Assembly (NCBI GenBank): GCA_017450425.1
Contig: JAFSUV010000196.1
Coordinates: 1 to 5,399, forward strand
Length of the DNA stretch: 5,399 nt
Direction: 5' to 3'
DNA from: Kiritimatiellia bacterium
GTDB lineage: Bacteria; Verrucomicrobiota; Kiritimatiellia; RFP12; UBA3636
Positions 1-5,083 of this stretch are shown here, piece after piece. A model generated the notes under the pieces. The model searched no databases. It saw nothing but the letters and a program-made list of their open reading frames with translations, and was not told the origin of the DNA. Within the stretch, counting starts at the first letter, position 1. Each line of letters begins with the position of its first letter. Both the position numbers and the translations under genes were made by a program.

Positions 1-125
1 ACAAACTCGTTCGGTATCATGTTGTAGCCGGGCCGCAGCGTGAGCTTCTGATACCCCACGACATTGCTCGACACCACTTCGGTGGCGTTTGCGGAAACAT
101 AGACGGGCGGGGAGAATGGTTTCGG
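1..125 (-). pseudogene. 5'-truncated fragment of a probable secreted-protein gene (runs off left edge)
   Basis: On the minus strand an open frame begins after a TGA (126-128) and continues past the left edge. From about position 98 it reads VSANATEVVSSNVVGYQK, then LTLRPGYNMIPNEFV. This resembles the mature start of secreted or surface proteins of PVC bacteria, where it follows a signal peptide; that is recollection, not a search. No ATG, GTG or TTG lies in frame between the upstream stop and the conserved part, and the upstream codons (PKPFSPPVY) do not form a hydrophobic signal segment. Repeat-like sequence begins at about 127, directly upstream. The simplest reading is that the start and signal peptide were lost when repeat or mobile DNA arrived. 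Alternatives are an internal module of a larger disrupted gene, or a shorter protein starting at an internal GTG. Confidence 0.4.
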
Positions 126-128
126 TCA

Positions 129-160
129 CGCAGAGGCGCGGAGAAAACAGAGGCGCAGAG
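129..160 (+). repeat. Purine-rich AGAGGCGCAGAG-type short repeats (left group)
   Basis: Two copies of a CAGAGGCGC-type word lie close together (129-143 and 148-160). The same word recurs in the same orientation at 412-427, on the far side of the 166-406 inverted-repeat block. Words of this kind (GCAGAGGCGCAGAG) occur as dispersed intergenic repeats in many bacteria; that is recollection. Function unknown. Confidence 0.5.
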
Positions 161-165
161 AGAGA

Positions 166-406
166 GGGTGCCGGATTATCGGGATTTCGGGAGTTCGGAT
201 TTTCGCGCCGGGATTTCGGCGGCGGCGGTGCCGCCTTGATCGGGATGTCGCGAAGACCTACCAGCGACCGCCAGCGCCGGGTCGCCAGCGCCTCGCGAAA
301 TCCCGGCCCTAGCGCGGCGCGGAGCGATGCGCGCCCGAAAATCCGGAGCGATATAGCGCCTCGGCGGTAGCCGGGGCGCGGCCGAAATCCCGAAAATCCG
401 GCACCC
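166..406. repeat. Inverted-repeat-bounded non-coding element (REPIN-like)
   Basis: The block is bounded by a 25-nt inverted repeat. The left arm, 166-190, matches the reverse complement of 382-406 at 24 of 25 positions; the only difference is ATTA versus ATTT inside the CCGGATT(A/T)TCGGGATTTCGG core. The roughly 190 bp between the arms is GC-rich and holds degraded versions of the same words (for example CGAAATCCCGG and CCGAAAATCCGGAGCGATATAGCG). No convincing coding frame exists here: the open frames on both strands give arginine-, proline- and alanine-rich translations without domains. Two inverted copies of a short palindromic repeat around a short spacer is the layout of REPIN elements. 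No RAYT-type transposase is present, so the resemblance is only structural. Confidence 0.65.
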
Positions 407-415
407 GGCCGCGCA
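349..415 (-). repeat. Dispersed repeat copy, left flank of the recombinase pair
   Basis: The reverse complement of 349-412 aligns without gaps to 2966-3029 with 59 of 64 positions identical, and three further bases match on the hairpin side. The shared sequence starts in GCGCGGCCGGGTGCCGG, passes through the ATTTTCGGGATTTCGG core and ends at CGCTATATCG. This copy and the right copy face each other and enclose both recombinase genes. Confidence 0.8.
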
Positions 416-427
416 GAGGCGCAGAGG
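412..427 (+). repeat. Purine-rich AGAGGCGCAGAG-type repeat (right copy)
   Basis: CGCAGAGGCGCAGAGG is in direct orientation relative to the copies at 129-160, so these words bracket the 166-406 inverted-repeat element. The purine-rich AAAAAGAGACGCGG follows before the recombinase gene ends. Confidence 0.45.
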
Positions 428-458
428 AAAAAGAGACGCGGCGCGTTGCGCCGCCGCT

Positions 459-1697
459 TTATCGCTCCGGGTTGTCGCGAGGTGTCCAGAGTGTCGGCAC
501 ACGACTGATCGCCGCCGCTTTCGCTGCCGCCGCCGCTTTTTCCGCCGCCGTTGCGAGGTCCGTCCGCCTTCCGCGGCCCGGGCGCGCTTCCGGCGCGGCC
601 GGGCCGCGGGCGGAGGGTTCGATCCGCCAATACTGCTGCGCCACCGATTTCGCGACGAGTCCGCGGTAATGCTTTTCCAAGATCGCAGTGCCGCCCGAAT
701 GTCCGAGCGAGAGCGCGGTCGCGGCGGCGTCGCGGAACGCCGCCACGTGCATCGTCGCAAACGTGTGCCGCATCGCGTTGTGTCCGCTGTCGTTTCCCCA
801 CGAGAGCCCAGCCCTCTTCAGGTGCCGCTCCTTCCAGCGCTGGATGTCGTGCGCGTCCCGCACTATCCGCCCCGCCACCGCCGCCGCCCCGCCGTGTTTG
901 AGGGTCCAGGCGCGCCACGTTTCGAGCCACGCCGCGGCGTTGTTCTCCAGCTCGACGATGCGCGGCTTCGCTCCGCGCGTCCAGCCCTTCGGCCGGGGGA
1001 TCCGCAGCACACCGCCCTTTAGGTCGATGTCATCCCATCGCGCCCGCAGTATTTCCGCCGTCCGCGCCCCGACGAAAAATCCGAGCGTCAAAAACGCCCC
1101 GATGCCGCTATCCGCGGCCCCCGGATGCTTTTCGCACTTGCGCATGATCTTCTCCACCCGCTCCGGCGCGAAAAATTCCGGCTCCCGCCACGGCACGGTC
1201 CGCTCTTCGACGCCTTCGCCCGGCACGTTCTGCGCAAGTCCCGCCCGCACCGCCCGCCGACCCGCAGTCTTCAGCAGCGCGAGCGCCCGATTGCAAGTCG
1301 CCGGCGCGCGGCACCCCCTCAGCGCGCTTTTCACCATGTCCGCCGTGACCTTCTCGACCGTCACGCTTTCGCCGAGTGCGCGGCAGAACCTCCTCTTCGC
1401 GCCGCGCATCGCCGCCGCCGCCCGGCCCTGCTGCGCCGAATACGAATCGATCTGCATGTCGAACATCGCGCCGAGCGTAAGTGCCGGCTTCGGACGCGCC
1501 CACCCTCTTTCCGTCCGCAGCCGCGCGAGCACGAGCGAAGTCAGCGTCGGCCTCGTTCCGGCACCACCGGCCCCGCTCCATCCCGCGTCCAAAATCGCGA
1601 TTGCATTGAGCGCGTCGAGCATCCCCGGTCCGTTCGCATATTTCCGCATGAGCGCCCGCGTCCGCGCGCCGGCGGCCGATGGATTCCCTTCCCTCAT
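459..1697 (-). CDS. Tyrosine recombinase/integrase family protein (recombinase 1)
   Basis: This 412-residue protein is a probable site-specific DNA strand-exchange enzyme of the tyrosine recombinase (phage integrase) family. The catalytic domain is C-terminal. Arg I is R212 (GARTAEILRARWDDID), candidate beta-hairpin lysines are K237 and K244 (PKGWTRGAKPRIVEL), and box II is NAMRHT with R310. LGHS supplies H333, and Y344 in EKHYRGLV is the likely nucleophile. The His of the usual HxxR box is Asn307. Residues 1-170 should hold the DNA-binding core domain, including a segment (MLDALNAIAILDA) shared with the neighbouring paralogue. The tail (about 365-412) is Ala-rich. The ATG lies in an ATGA overlap with the stop of the upstream recombinase, with GGAGG about 10 bases before it, so translational coupling is likely. 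The last codons and the TAA lie in repeat-derived sequence. Natural substrate unknown. Confidence 0.9.
   Translation of the reverse strand: MREGNPSAAGARTRALMRKYANGPGMLDALNAIAILDAGWSGAGGAGTRPTLTSLVLARLRTERGWARPKPALTLGAMFDMQIDSYSAQQGRAAAAMRGAKRRFCRALGESVTVEKVTADMVKSALRGCRAPATCNRALALLKTAGRRAVRAGLAQNVPGEGVEERTVPWREPEFFAPERVEKIMRKCEKHPGAADSGIGAFLTLGFFVGARTAEILRARWDDIDLKGGVLRIPRPKGWTRGAKPRIVELENNAAAWLETWRAWTLKHGGAAAVAGRIVRDAHDIQRWKERHLKRAGLSWGNDSGHNAMRHTFATMHVAAFRDAAATALSLGHSGGTAILEKHYRGLVAKSVAQQYWRIEPSARGPAAPEARPGRGRRTDLATAAEKAAAAAKAAAISRVPTLWTPRDNPER
718..759. repeat. 42-nt segment identical between the two recombinase genes (copy 1)
   Basis: Positions 718-759 are identical to 1854-1895. They encode the region around the box II Arg and the conserved HVAAFRDAAATAL segment. 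Synonymous sites are identical too, which points to recent duplication or gene conversion rather than protein-level constraint alone. Confidence 0.85.
955..1013. repeat. 59-nt segment identical between the two recombinase genes (copy 1)
   Basis: Positions 955-1013 are identical to 2106-2164, and the similarity extends left to 911/2062 with only three mismatches. The segment encodes GGVLRIPRPKGWTRGAKPRIV, the beta-hairpin that carries the catalytic lysine. Confidence 0.85.
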
Positions 1698-2860
1698 TTC
1701 CCGTCGTCCTCCGTCGTTTCAACCGTTTCAACCGTGTTTTCGATTTCGGCCGGCCATATCTTCCAGTATCGCTCCGCCACGGCCCGCGCAACGAGTCCGC
1801 GGTAGTGCTTTTCAAGCACCGCCGTCCCCCTGGCGTGTCCCATGTTGAGCGCCGTCGCGGCGGCGTCGCGGAACGCCGCCACGTGCATCGTCGCATACGT
1901 GTGCCGCATCACGTTCGCCTGGGCGCAGCCGCGTCCGCCGCCGCGCCCCCAAGAGTCGCCCGCCGGATCGAGCCATCGCCGCTTCCATTCGGTGAAGAGC
2001 CGCGGGTCTCGCACGATCGGCCCCTCCGGAGCGCGTCCGCTCCTGCGCGCCGTTTCCCTGCCGCGCCACGTTTCGAGCCACGCTGCGGCGTTTTTCTCCA
2101 GCTCCACGATGCGCGGCTTCGCTCCGCGCGTCCAGCCCTTCGGCCGGGGGATCCGCAGCACACCACCCGTTAGGTCGAGATCCTCCCAACGCGCCCTCCA
2201 TATCTCCACGGACCTCACTCCCGCGAAAAAGCCGAGCGCCAGAATCGCCCCCGCCGCCCCCGCCGCCGGGCCCGGATGCTTTTCGCATTGCCTCATGATC
2301 CGTTCCACCCGCTCCGGCGCGAAAAACACCGGCTCGCGGTAGATCGCCGCCCTGCGCGGCGGAACGCACCGCGCGAGACCCTCGTCGCAGAGTCCTTCCC
2401 GCGCCCCCCACCTCAAAGCCGCCGCAAGACGCGCCGCTACGCTGTTCCACGACATTGCGGACCGGTATCGCCCCAAAATCGCCGCCGCGTCCTCCCGCCG
2501 CAGACATTCTATTGGAGTGCCCGCGCCCATGCGCCGGGCCACCAGATGTCCCAGACTCCGCGCAAGCGCCCTGCTGCACGACTTTTCCGCCCCCCACTTC
2601 TCCGCATAGCGCTTGAAAAACTCTCCGACCGACACCACCCCCGCGCTCCGCTCAAGCGCCAGCCCTTCCCCGCAAAGGCGGCGGCGTGCTCCCGGAGCCG
2701 TCCCGGCGCCGTCGCGACCCACCCGCCTTGCCGCCTCGGCGGCGATTTCCGAGTGCGTCGTGTCACACCCCGCCGCGTCAAGAAGCGCCAGCGCATTGAG
2801 CGCATCAAGCAGAGAAGCCCGATCCTCCAAATCGTCAAAATCCACCCTCACCGTAATCAT
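1694..2860 (-). CDS. Tyrosine recombinase/integrase family protein (recombinase 2)
   Basis: This is the paralogue of the downstream recombinase and the first gene of the leftward pair. The ATG at 2860 gives 388 residues (MITVRVDFDDLED...). An in-frame TTG at 2887 would add nine, but it has no clear ribosome-binding site. The chosen ATG has only a weak AGG about eight bases upstream. Numbered from the TTG form, Arg I is R225 (GVRSVEIWRARWEDLD), candidate lysines are K250 and K257, and box II is NVMRHT with R328. MGHARG supplies H351, and HYRGLV supplies nucleophile Y362. As in its neighbour, the HxxR His is replaced by Asn (N325). The catalytic half is close to identical to the neighbour in patches while the N-terminal half (DNA-binding core) has diverged, suggesting different target preference or a heteromeric pair. 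A possible -10 (CATAAT, 2879-2874) has no good -35. Confidence 0.88.
   Translation of the reverse strand: MITVRVDFDDLEDRASLLDALNALALLDAAGCDTTHSEIAAEAARRVGRDGAGTAPGARRRLCGEGLALERSAGVVSVGEFFKRYAEKWGAEKSCSRALARSLGHLVARRMGAGTPIECLRREDAAAILGRYRSAMSWNSVAARLAAALRWGAREGLCDEGLARCVPPRRAAIYREPVFFAPERVERIMRQCEKHPGPAAGAAGAILALGFFAGVRSVEIWRARWEDLDLTGGVLRIPRPKGWTRGAKPRIVELEKNAAAWLETWRGRETARRSGRAPEGPIVRDPRLFTEWKRRWLDPAGDSWGRGGGRGCAQANVMRHTYATMHVAAFRDAAATALNMGHARGTAVLEKHYRGLVARAVAERYWKIWPAEIENTVETVETTEDDGK
1854..1895. repeat. 42-nt segment identical between the two recombinase genes (copy 2)
   Basis: Partner of 718-759, at the equivalent place in the catalytic domain of recombinase 2. The flanking codons differ (for example TACGTG versus AACGTG just beyond). 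Confidence 0.85.
2106..2164. repeat. 59-nt segment identical between the two recombinase genes (copy 2)
   Basis: Partner of 955-1013, in the catalytic beta-hairpin region of recombinase 2. Confidence 0.85.
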
Positions 2861-2914
2861 TTCGGCACCTGCGATTATGTCCGTCAAAACGCCGCCAAAG
2901 TTACACCAGGGTCG

Positions 2915-2944
2915 GCCCTGCGGCGGCCGCCGCCGCCGCAGGGC
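2915..2944. other. Perfect 13-bp palindromic hairpin upstream of recombinase 2
   Basis: The arms GCCCTGCGGCGGC (2915-2927) and GCCGCCGCAGGGC (2932-2944) are exact reverse complements around a 4-nt loop (CGCC). It lies about 55 bp upstream of the recombinase ATG and three bases from a second perfect hairpin. No T-run follows on either strand, so a simple intrinsic terminator is unlikely. An operator, a recombinase binding site or an element end are all possible. Confidence 0.6.
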
Positions 2945-2947
2945 TGT

Positions 2948-3029
2948 CCCGGCCGCGCCATTTGCGCGGCCGGGTGCCGGATTTTCGGGATTTCGGCCGC
3001 GCCTCGGCTAGCGCTGCCGCGCTATATCG
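2948..3029 (+). repeat. Dispersed hairpin repeat, right flank of the recombinase pair
   Basis: This begins with a perfect 11-bp hairpin: arms CCCGGCCGCGC (2948-2958) and GCGCGGCCGGG (2964-2974), loop CATTT. The core CCGGATTTTCGGGATTTCGG follows (2977-2996), then a GC-rich tail ending CGCTATATCG. The same hairpin with the same loop recurs three times in the array at the right end of the window. Positions 2963-3029 are the inverted partner of 349-415. Confidence 0.85.
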
Positions 3030-3061
3030 GCCGCGCCCCGGCTGCGCCGCCACCCTTCGGC

Positions 3062-3077
3062 GGAAAACCGATTTTCC
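3062..3077. promoter_or_regulatory. Candidate operator: inverted repeat just upstream of the -35
   Basis: GGAAAA (3062-3067) and TTTTCC (3072-3077) form a perfect 6-bp inverted repeat with a CCGA spacer, ending one base before the proposed -35. AbiE-type systems are known to be autoregulated through inverted repeats upstream of the antitoxin gene. Using this site for that purpose is an inference, and a 6-bp dyad could arise by chance. Confidence 0.3.
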
Positions 3078-3106
3078 TTGCTTCTGCGCCGCTCCGGCTT
3101 TATACT
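3078..3106 (+). promoter_or_regulatory. Predicted sigma70-type promoter of the toxin-antitoxin unit
   Basis: A -35 of TTGCTT (3078-3083) and a -10 of TATACT (3101-3106, 5 of 6 consensus) are separated by the optimal 17 bp. Transcription would start near 3113, giving a leader of about 22 nt with AAGG (3125-3128) six bases before the ATG at 3135. Confidence 0.6.
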
Positions 3107-3134
3107 CGCCGCATCTTGAGCCGCAAGGCACACG

Positions 3135-3443
3135 ATGCGTTTCGCCGCGCGAATCGGACGTTCGACCATGAGCGCTTTTGTGCAGAGTCTTTCTCGCCGC
3201 CTGTTCTGGGATGTCGATCCTGACACGATCGACGAGAGCGACCATTGCCGCTACATCATCCAGCGCGTCCTCGAGAGGGGAAGCCTCGAAGACATCCGGG
3301 CGACCGTCGCCCACTATACGATGCCCGTTTTGATCGACGAAGCCCGCCGGATACGTTCGCTCGACCCGGTCACGCTCGCTTTCGCCGCCTGTCTCGGAAA
3401 CGTAAAAGAGGAAACCTTCCGGTGCTGTGCCTCGACGCGGTAG
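3135..3443 (+). CDS. DUF6922-like small protein, putative antitoxin of the AbiEii-type toxin
   Basis: This 102-residue soluble protein has the pattern I associate with the DUF6922 family: an LFWDVDP motif (residues 23-29), then CRYIIQRVLERGSLEDI, then LDPVTLAF, ending in ...KEETFRC. Such proteins are commonly encoded directly upstream of AbiEii/AbiGii-type nucleotidyltransferases, so the role proposed is antitoxin or regulator of the next gene. That assignment rests on context; there is no obvious helix-turn-helix. The ATG at 3135 has AAGG six bases upstream and fits the predicted promoter. A second in-frame ATG (3168, MSAFVQSLSRRLFWD) would give 91 residues and a start more typical of the family, but lacks a clear ribosome-binding site. 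Its end overlaps the downstream gene by 22 bp, implying coupled translation and balanced expression of the pair. Confidence 0.75.
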   Translation: MRFAARIGRSTMSAFVQSLSRRLFWDVDPDTIDESDHCRYIIQRVLERGSLEDIRATVAHYTMPVLIDEARRIRSLDPVTLAFAACLGNVKEETFRCCASTR

Positions 3444-4048
3444 AACCCTCCACGCTGAAACTGCTGAAACGCCTTCAAGCCCTTCCCGCGTTGGCTCAAA
3501 CCAGGCTTGTTGGCGGCACGGCGCTTGCATTGCAGCTGGGACACCGCGTCAGCGTCGATCTGGACATTTTCGGAAAATGGGATTATTCCATCGATCTTGC
3601 CGGCGCGTTTTCCGCCATCGGCCGGACGGAAAAAGAGAGCGGGACGCGCGACGGCAAAATGGCGTTTTTCTTCATTGACGATGTGAAAGTCGATTGCGTG
3701 TCCTACGAACTCTACAAGTGGCTTGAGCCCCCTGTCGAAGAGGCGAACATCCGACTTGCCGGAGTCATGGATATCGCCGCGATGAAAATAAACGCCATCA
3801 CAAACCGCGGCTCGCGCAAGGACTTCGTCGATTTGGCCCGATTGCTTGAAGATTATTCGCTTGCCGACATGTTCCAGTGGTATGGGAAAAAGTATCCAAA
3901 AGCAAATCCGGCGTTCGCCTTGCGCAGCCTTTCCTATTTTGTCGATGCCGAAACGATGCCGATGCCGAAAATGCTGATCCCCTTCGACTGGGAAGAGGCG
4001 AAAAGCCGCATTCGCGCCGCCGTGCGCTCCCTCGTGACCGCAATCTAG
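3422..4048 (+). CDS. Nucleotidyltransferase, AbiEii/AbiGii toxin family protein
   Basis: This is a 208-residue protein of the AbiEii/AbiGii nucleotidyltransferase family, the toxin component of AbiE-type (type IV) toxin-antitoxin and abortive-infection systems, presumed cytoplasmic. Motifs, numbered from the GTG start: LVGGTALALQLGHR then VSVDLDIF (G31-G32, D46, D48) form the nucleotide- and metal-binding signature. DDVKVDCV supplies the third carboxylate (D91). DIAAMKINAI (D117, K122) and RGSRKDFVDLARLLEDY (K133, D134, D137) are the C-terminal conserved motifs. All key residues are present, so the enzyme is probably active. The GTG at 3422 has AGAGGAA about 10 bases upstream and gives the family-typical N-terminus (LCLDAVEPSTLKLLKRL). 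An ATG at 3245 in the same frame would only add out-of-frame translation of the antitoxin gene. Direct phage-defence activity is not shown by the sequence. Confidence 0.85.
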   Translation: MLCLDAVEPSTLKLLKRLQALPALAQTRLVGGTALALQLGHRVSVDLDIFGKWDYSIDLAGAFSAIGRTEKESGTRDGKMAFFFIDDVKVDCVSYELYKWLEPPVEEANIRLAGVMDIAAMKINAITNRGSRKDFVDLARLLEDYSLADMFQWYGKKYPKANPAFALRSLSYFVDAETMPMPKMLIPFDWEEAKSRIRAAVRSLVTAI

Positions 4049-4094
4049 CGCTGCGCGGCCCTTCCCTCGACAATTCGGCACCGCCCCTAACTCC

Positions 4095-4178
4095 TCGCGA
4101 CAATCCGGTCAAGGCGGCACCGCCGCCGCCGAAATCCCGGCGCGACAACCCGAAATCCCGATATCCCGATAATCCGGC
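4095..4178 (-). repeat. Dispersed repeat copy, inverted relative to 166-250
   Basis: The reverse complement of the left block recurs here. Positions 4109-4145 are identical over 37 nt to the reverse complement of 203-239, with further matches outside it, including the end GATAATCCGGCAC. It lies between the convergent toxin gene and four-helix-bundle gene. The piece CCTCGCGACAA (4094-4104) also matches the minus strand just before the stop of recombinase 1. Confidence 0.8.
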
Positions 4179-4179
4179 A

Positions 4180-4203
4180 CCGCCCGCGCCGGAGCGCGGG
4201 CGG
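4180..4203. terminator. GC-rich hairpin between convergent genes, possible bidirectional terminator
   Basis: The arms CCGCCCGCGC (4180-4189) and GCGCGGGCGG (4194-4203) are perfect complements around CGGA. The hairpin lies about 50 bp beyond the four-helix-bundle gene's stop and about 130 bp beyond the toxin gene's stop. There is no T-run on either side, only a pyrimidine-rich stretch (CCTTCTCTCTCC) on the plus strand, so termination is uncertain. It may simply belong to the repeat family. Confidence 0.35.
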
Positions 4204-4251
4204 GCAGCCTTCTCTCTCCGCCGCCCTCGCGTCGCACGCGGGTTGCTGCTG

Positions 4252-5025
4252 CTATTTCACTGCGCGCGTCCCGTTGCAGTCGGGATAGGCGCTGCAACTC
4301 CAGAATTCGTTTCCGGCGTTTTTTCCGCGCTTCGCGACGCGCTTGAGCATGGGTTTGCCGCATTTCGGGCATTGCGGCGCGGCGTTTCCGCCGCCGGTAG
4401 CGCGGCTCTGCACGGCGGCGGCGTTCCGCGCCGCGAGGCGGTCCCGGGTCAGATTTTCGGCAAAGCCGCCGTGTTCCACGAAATCGCCGTGTGTCCTGCC
4501 TATCTTGCGCACGAGCATAAGTTCCGCCCTTCCGATCAAGACGAGCATCGCCCTCGCTGCGACGAGCGAATCATCCGAATCCAGCCAACGCGTAAATTTT
4601 GCGTATTGCGCCAAAACGTGCGCTGCGCTGTTGCGCTCCACATCCTCCGTGAAAGCGGCACTGTCGAGCGGAGTCCCGAAAACAGCCCGTTCCGACTGAT
4701 CGGACTCCGACCACGGAAGTTCGCCCGCAAGCATGAGCCAGTTGCGGAAATCGCCGGCCAACTCGTCCAGACTCGCCTTCGCGACATCGTAGAGCCGCAT
4801 TTCCGACTCCTTTGACGTCGCTCGCCGCGAATATCCTTCCGCGATGTTCGCAACGCCCGACCGCGCCGCCTGCGTCATCTGGTCGAACATCCTGCCGCAC
4901 GGATCGATGCGTGGCTTCAGGAACTTCAGGCAGAACTTCTGCGTCCCGAGTTGGATTACGTTTGCAAGCGCCCAAACGTCCAGCCAGCGATATCCGCCAC
5001 CCGAAGAAAATGCTTTGTCTGGCAT
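4252..5025 (-). CDS. Four-helix-bundle (S23/TIGR02436-like) protein with C-terminal topoisomerase-type C4 zinc finger
   Basis: A 257-residue protein. The N-terminal GGYRWLDVWALA followed by QAARSGVANIAEGYSRR (residues 52-68) and SEMRLYDVAKASLDEL is the hallmark of the 23S rRNA intervening-sequence/four-helix-bundle family. A helical 'suffix' segment follows (about 130-200), then a zinc ribbon: CPKC (C219, C222) and FWSCSAYPDC (C244, C250), like the C-terminal C4 fingers of topoisomerase I. The ribbon suggests nucleic-acid contact; the cellular role is unknown. The start is ambiguous. ATG 5025 has GGAGG 11 bases upstream and leaves the usual short lead before GGYR. ATG 5034 is only two bases from GGAGG. 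ATG 5052 has no ribosome-binding site and overlaps a possible -10 (TAAAAT, 5056-5051). The gene is convergent with the toxin gene and sits between repeat blocks, so it looks like independent cargo. Confidence 0.82.
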   Translation of the reverse strand: MPDKAFSSGGGYRWLDVWALANVIQLGTQKFCLKFLKPRIDPCGRMFDQMTQAARSGVANIAEGYSRRATSKESEMRLYDVAKASLDELAGDFRNWLMLAGELPWSESDQSERAVFGTPLDSAAFTEDVERNSAAHVLAQYAKFTRWLDSDDSLVAARAMLVLIGRAELMLVRKIGRTHGDFVEHGGFAENLTRDRLAARNAAAVQSRATGGGNAAPQCPKCGKPMLKRVAKRGKNAGNEFWSCSAYPDCNGTRAVK

Positions 5026-5083
5026 TTCAGTCATTGCCTCCAATGAGGCCATTTTAGCAAATGTTCAGCGCCCGCGCTTGAGT

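Noticed and set aside
176..760. 194-residue minus-strand open frame across the left repeat block
   Set aside because: It is arginine-rich and motif-free, and its upper part is an out-of-frame reading of recombinase 1, with the rest running through repeat DNA.
688..1848. 386-residue open frame on the plus strand opposite recombinase 1
   Set aside because: Its translation is Ser/Pro/Arg/Ala-rich without domain motifs. It is the antisense shadow of a clear recombinase gene in GC-rich DNA, which readily leaves long open frames on the other strand.
2861..2887. TTG start at 2887 for recombinase 2
   Set aside because: It adds nine residues without a clear ribosome-binding site. The ATG at 2860 is preferred, though the longer form cannot be excluded.
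3245..3421. N-terminal extension of the nucleotidyltransferase from the ATG at 3245
   Set aside because: The extra 59 residues are an out-of-frame reading of the upstream antitoxin gene (RHPGDRRPLYD...), while the GTG at 3422 has a ribosome-binding site and gives the typical family start.
3877..4815. 312-residue open frame on the plus strand running through the repeat block and opposite the four-helix-bundle gene
   Set aside because: It starts inside the toxin gene in another frame, crosses repeat sequence and is antisense to a gene with clear motifs.
4252..5052. Four-helix-bundle gene as an intervening sequence inside a 23S rRNA gene
   Set aside because: There is no rRNA-like sequence on either side; it is flanked by repeats and a protein-coding gene.
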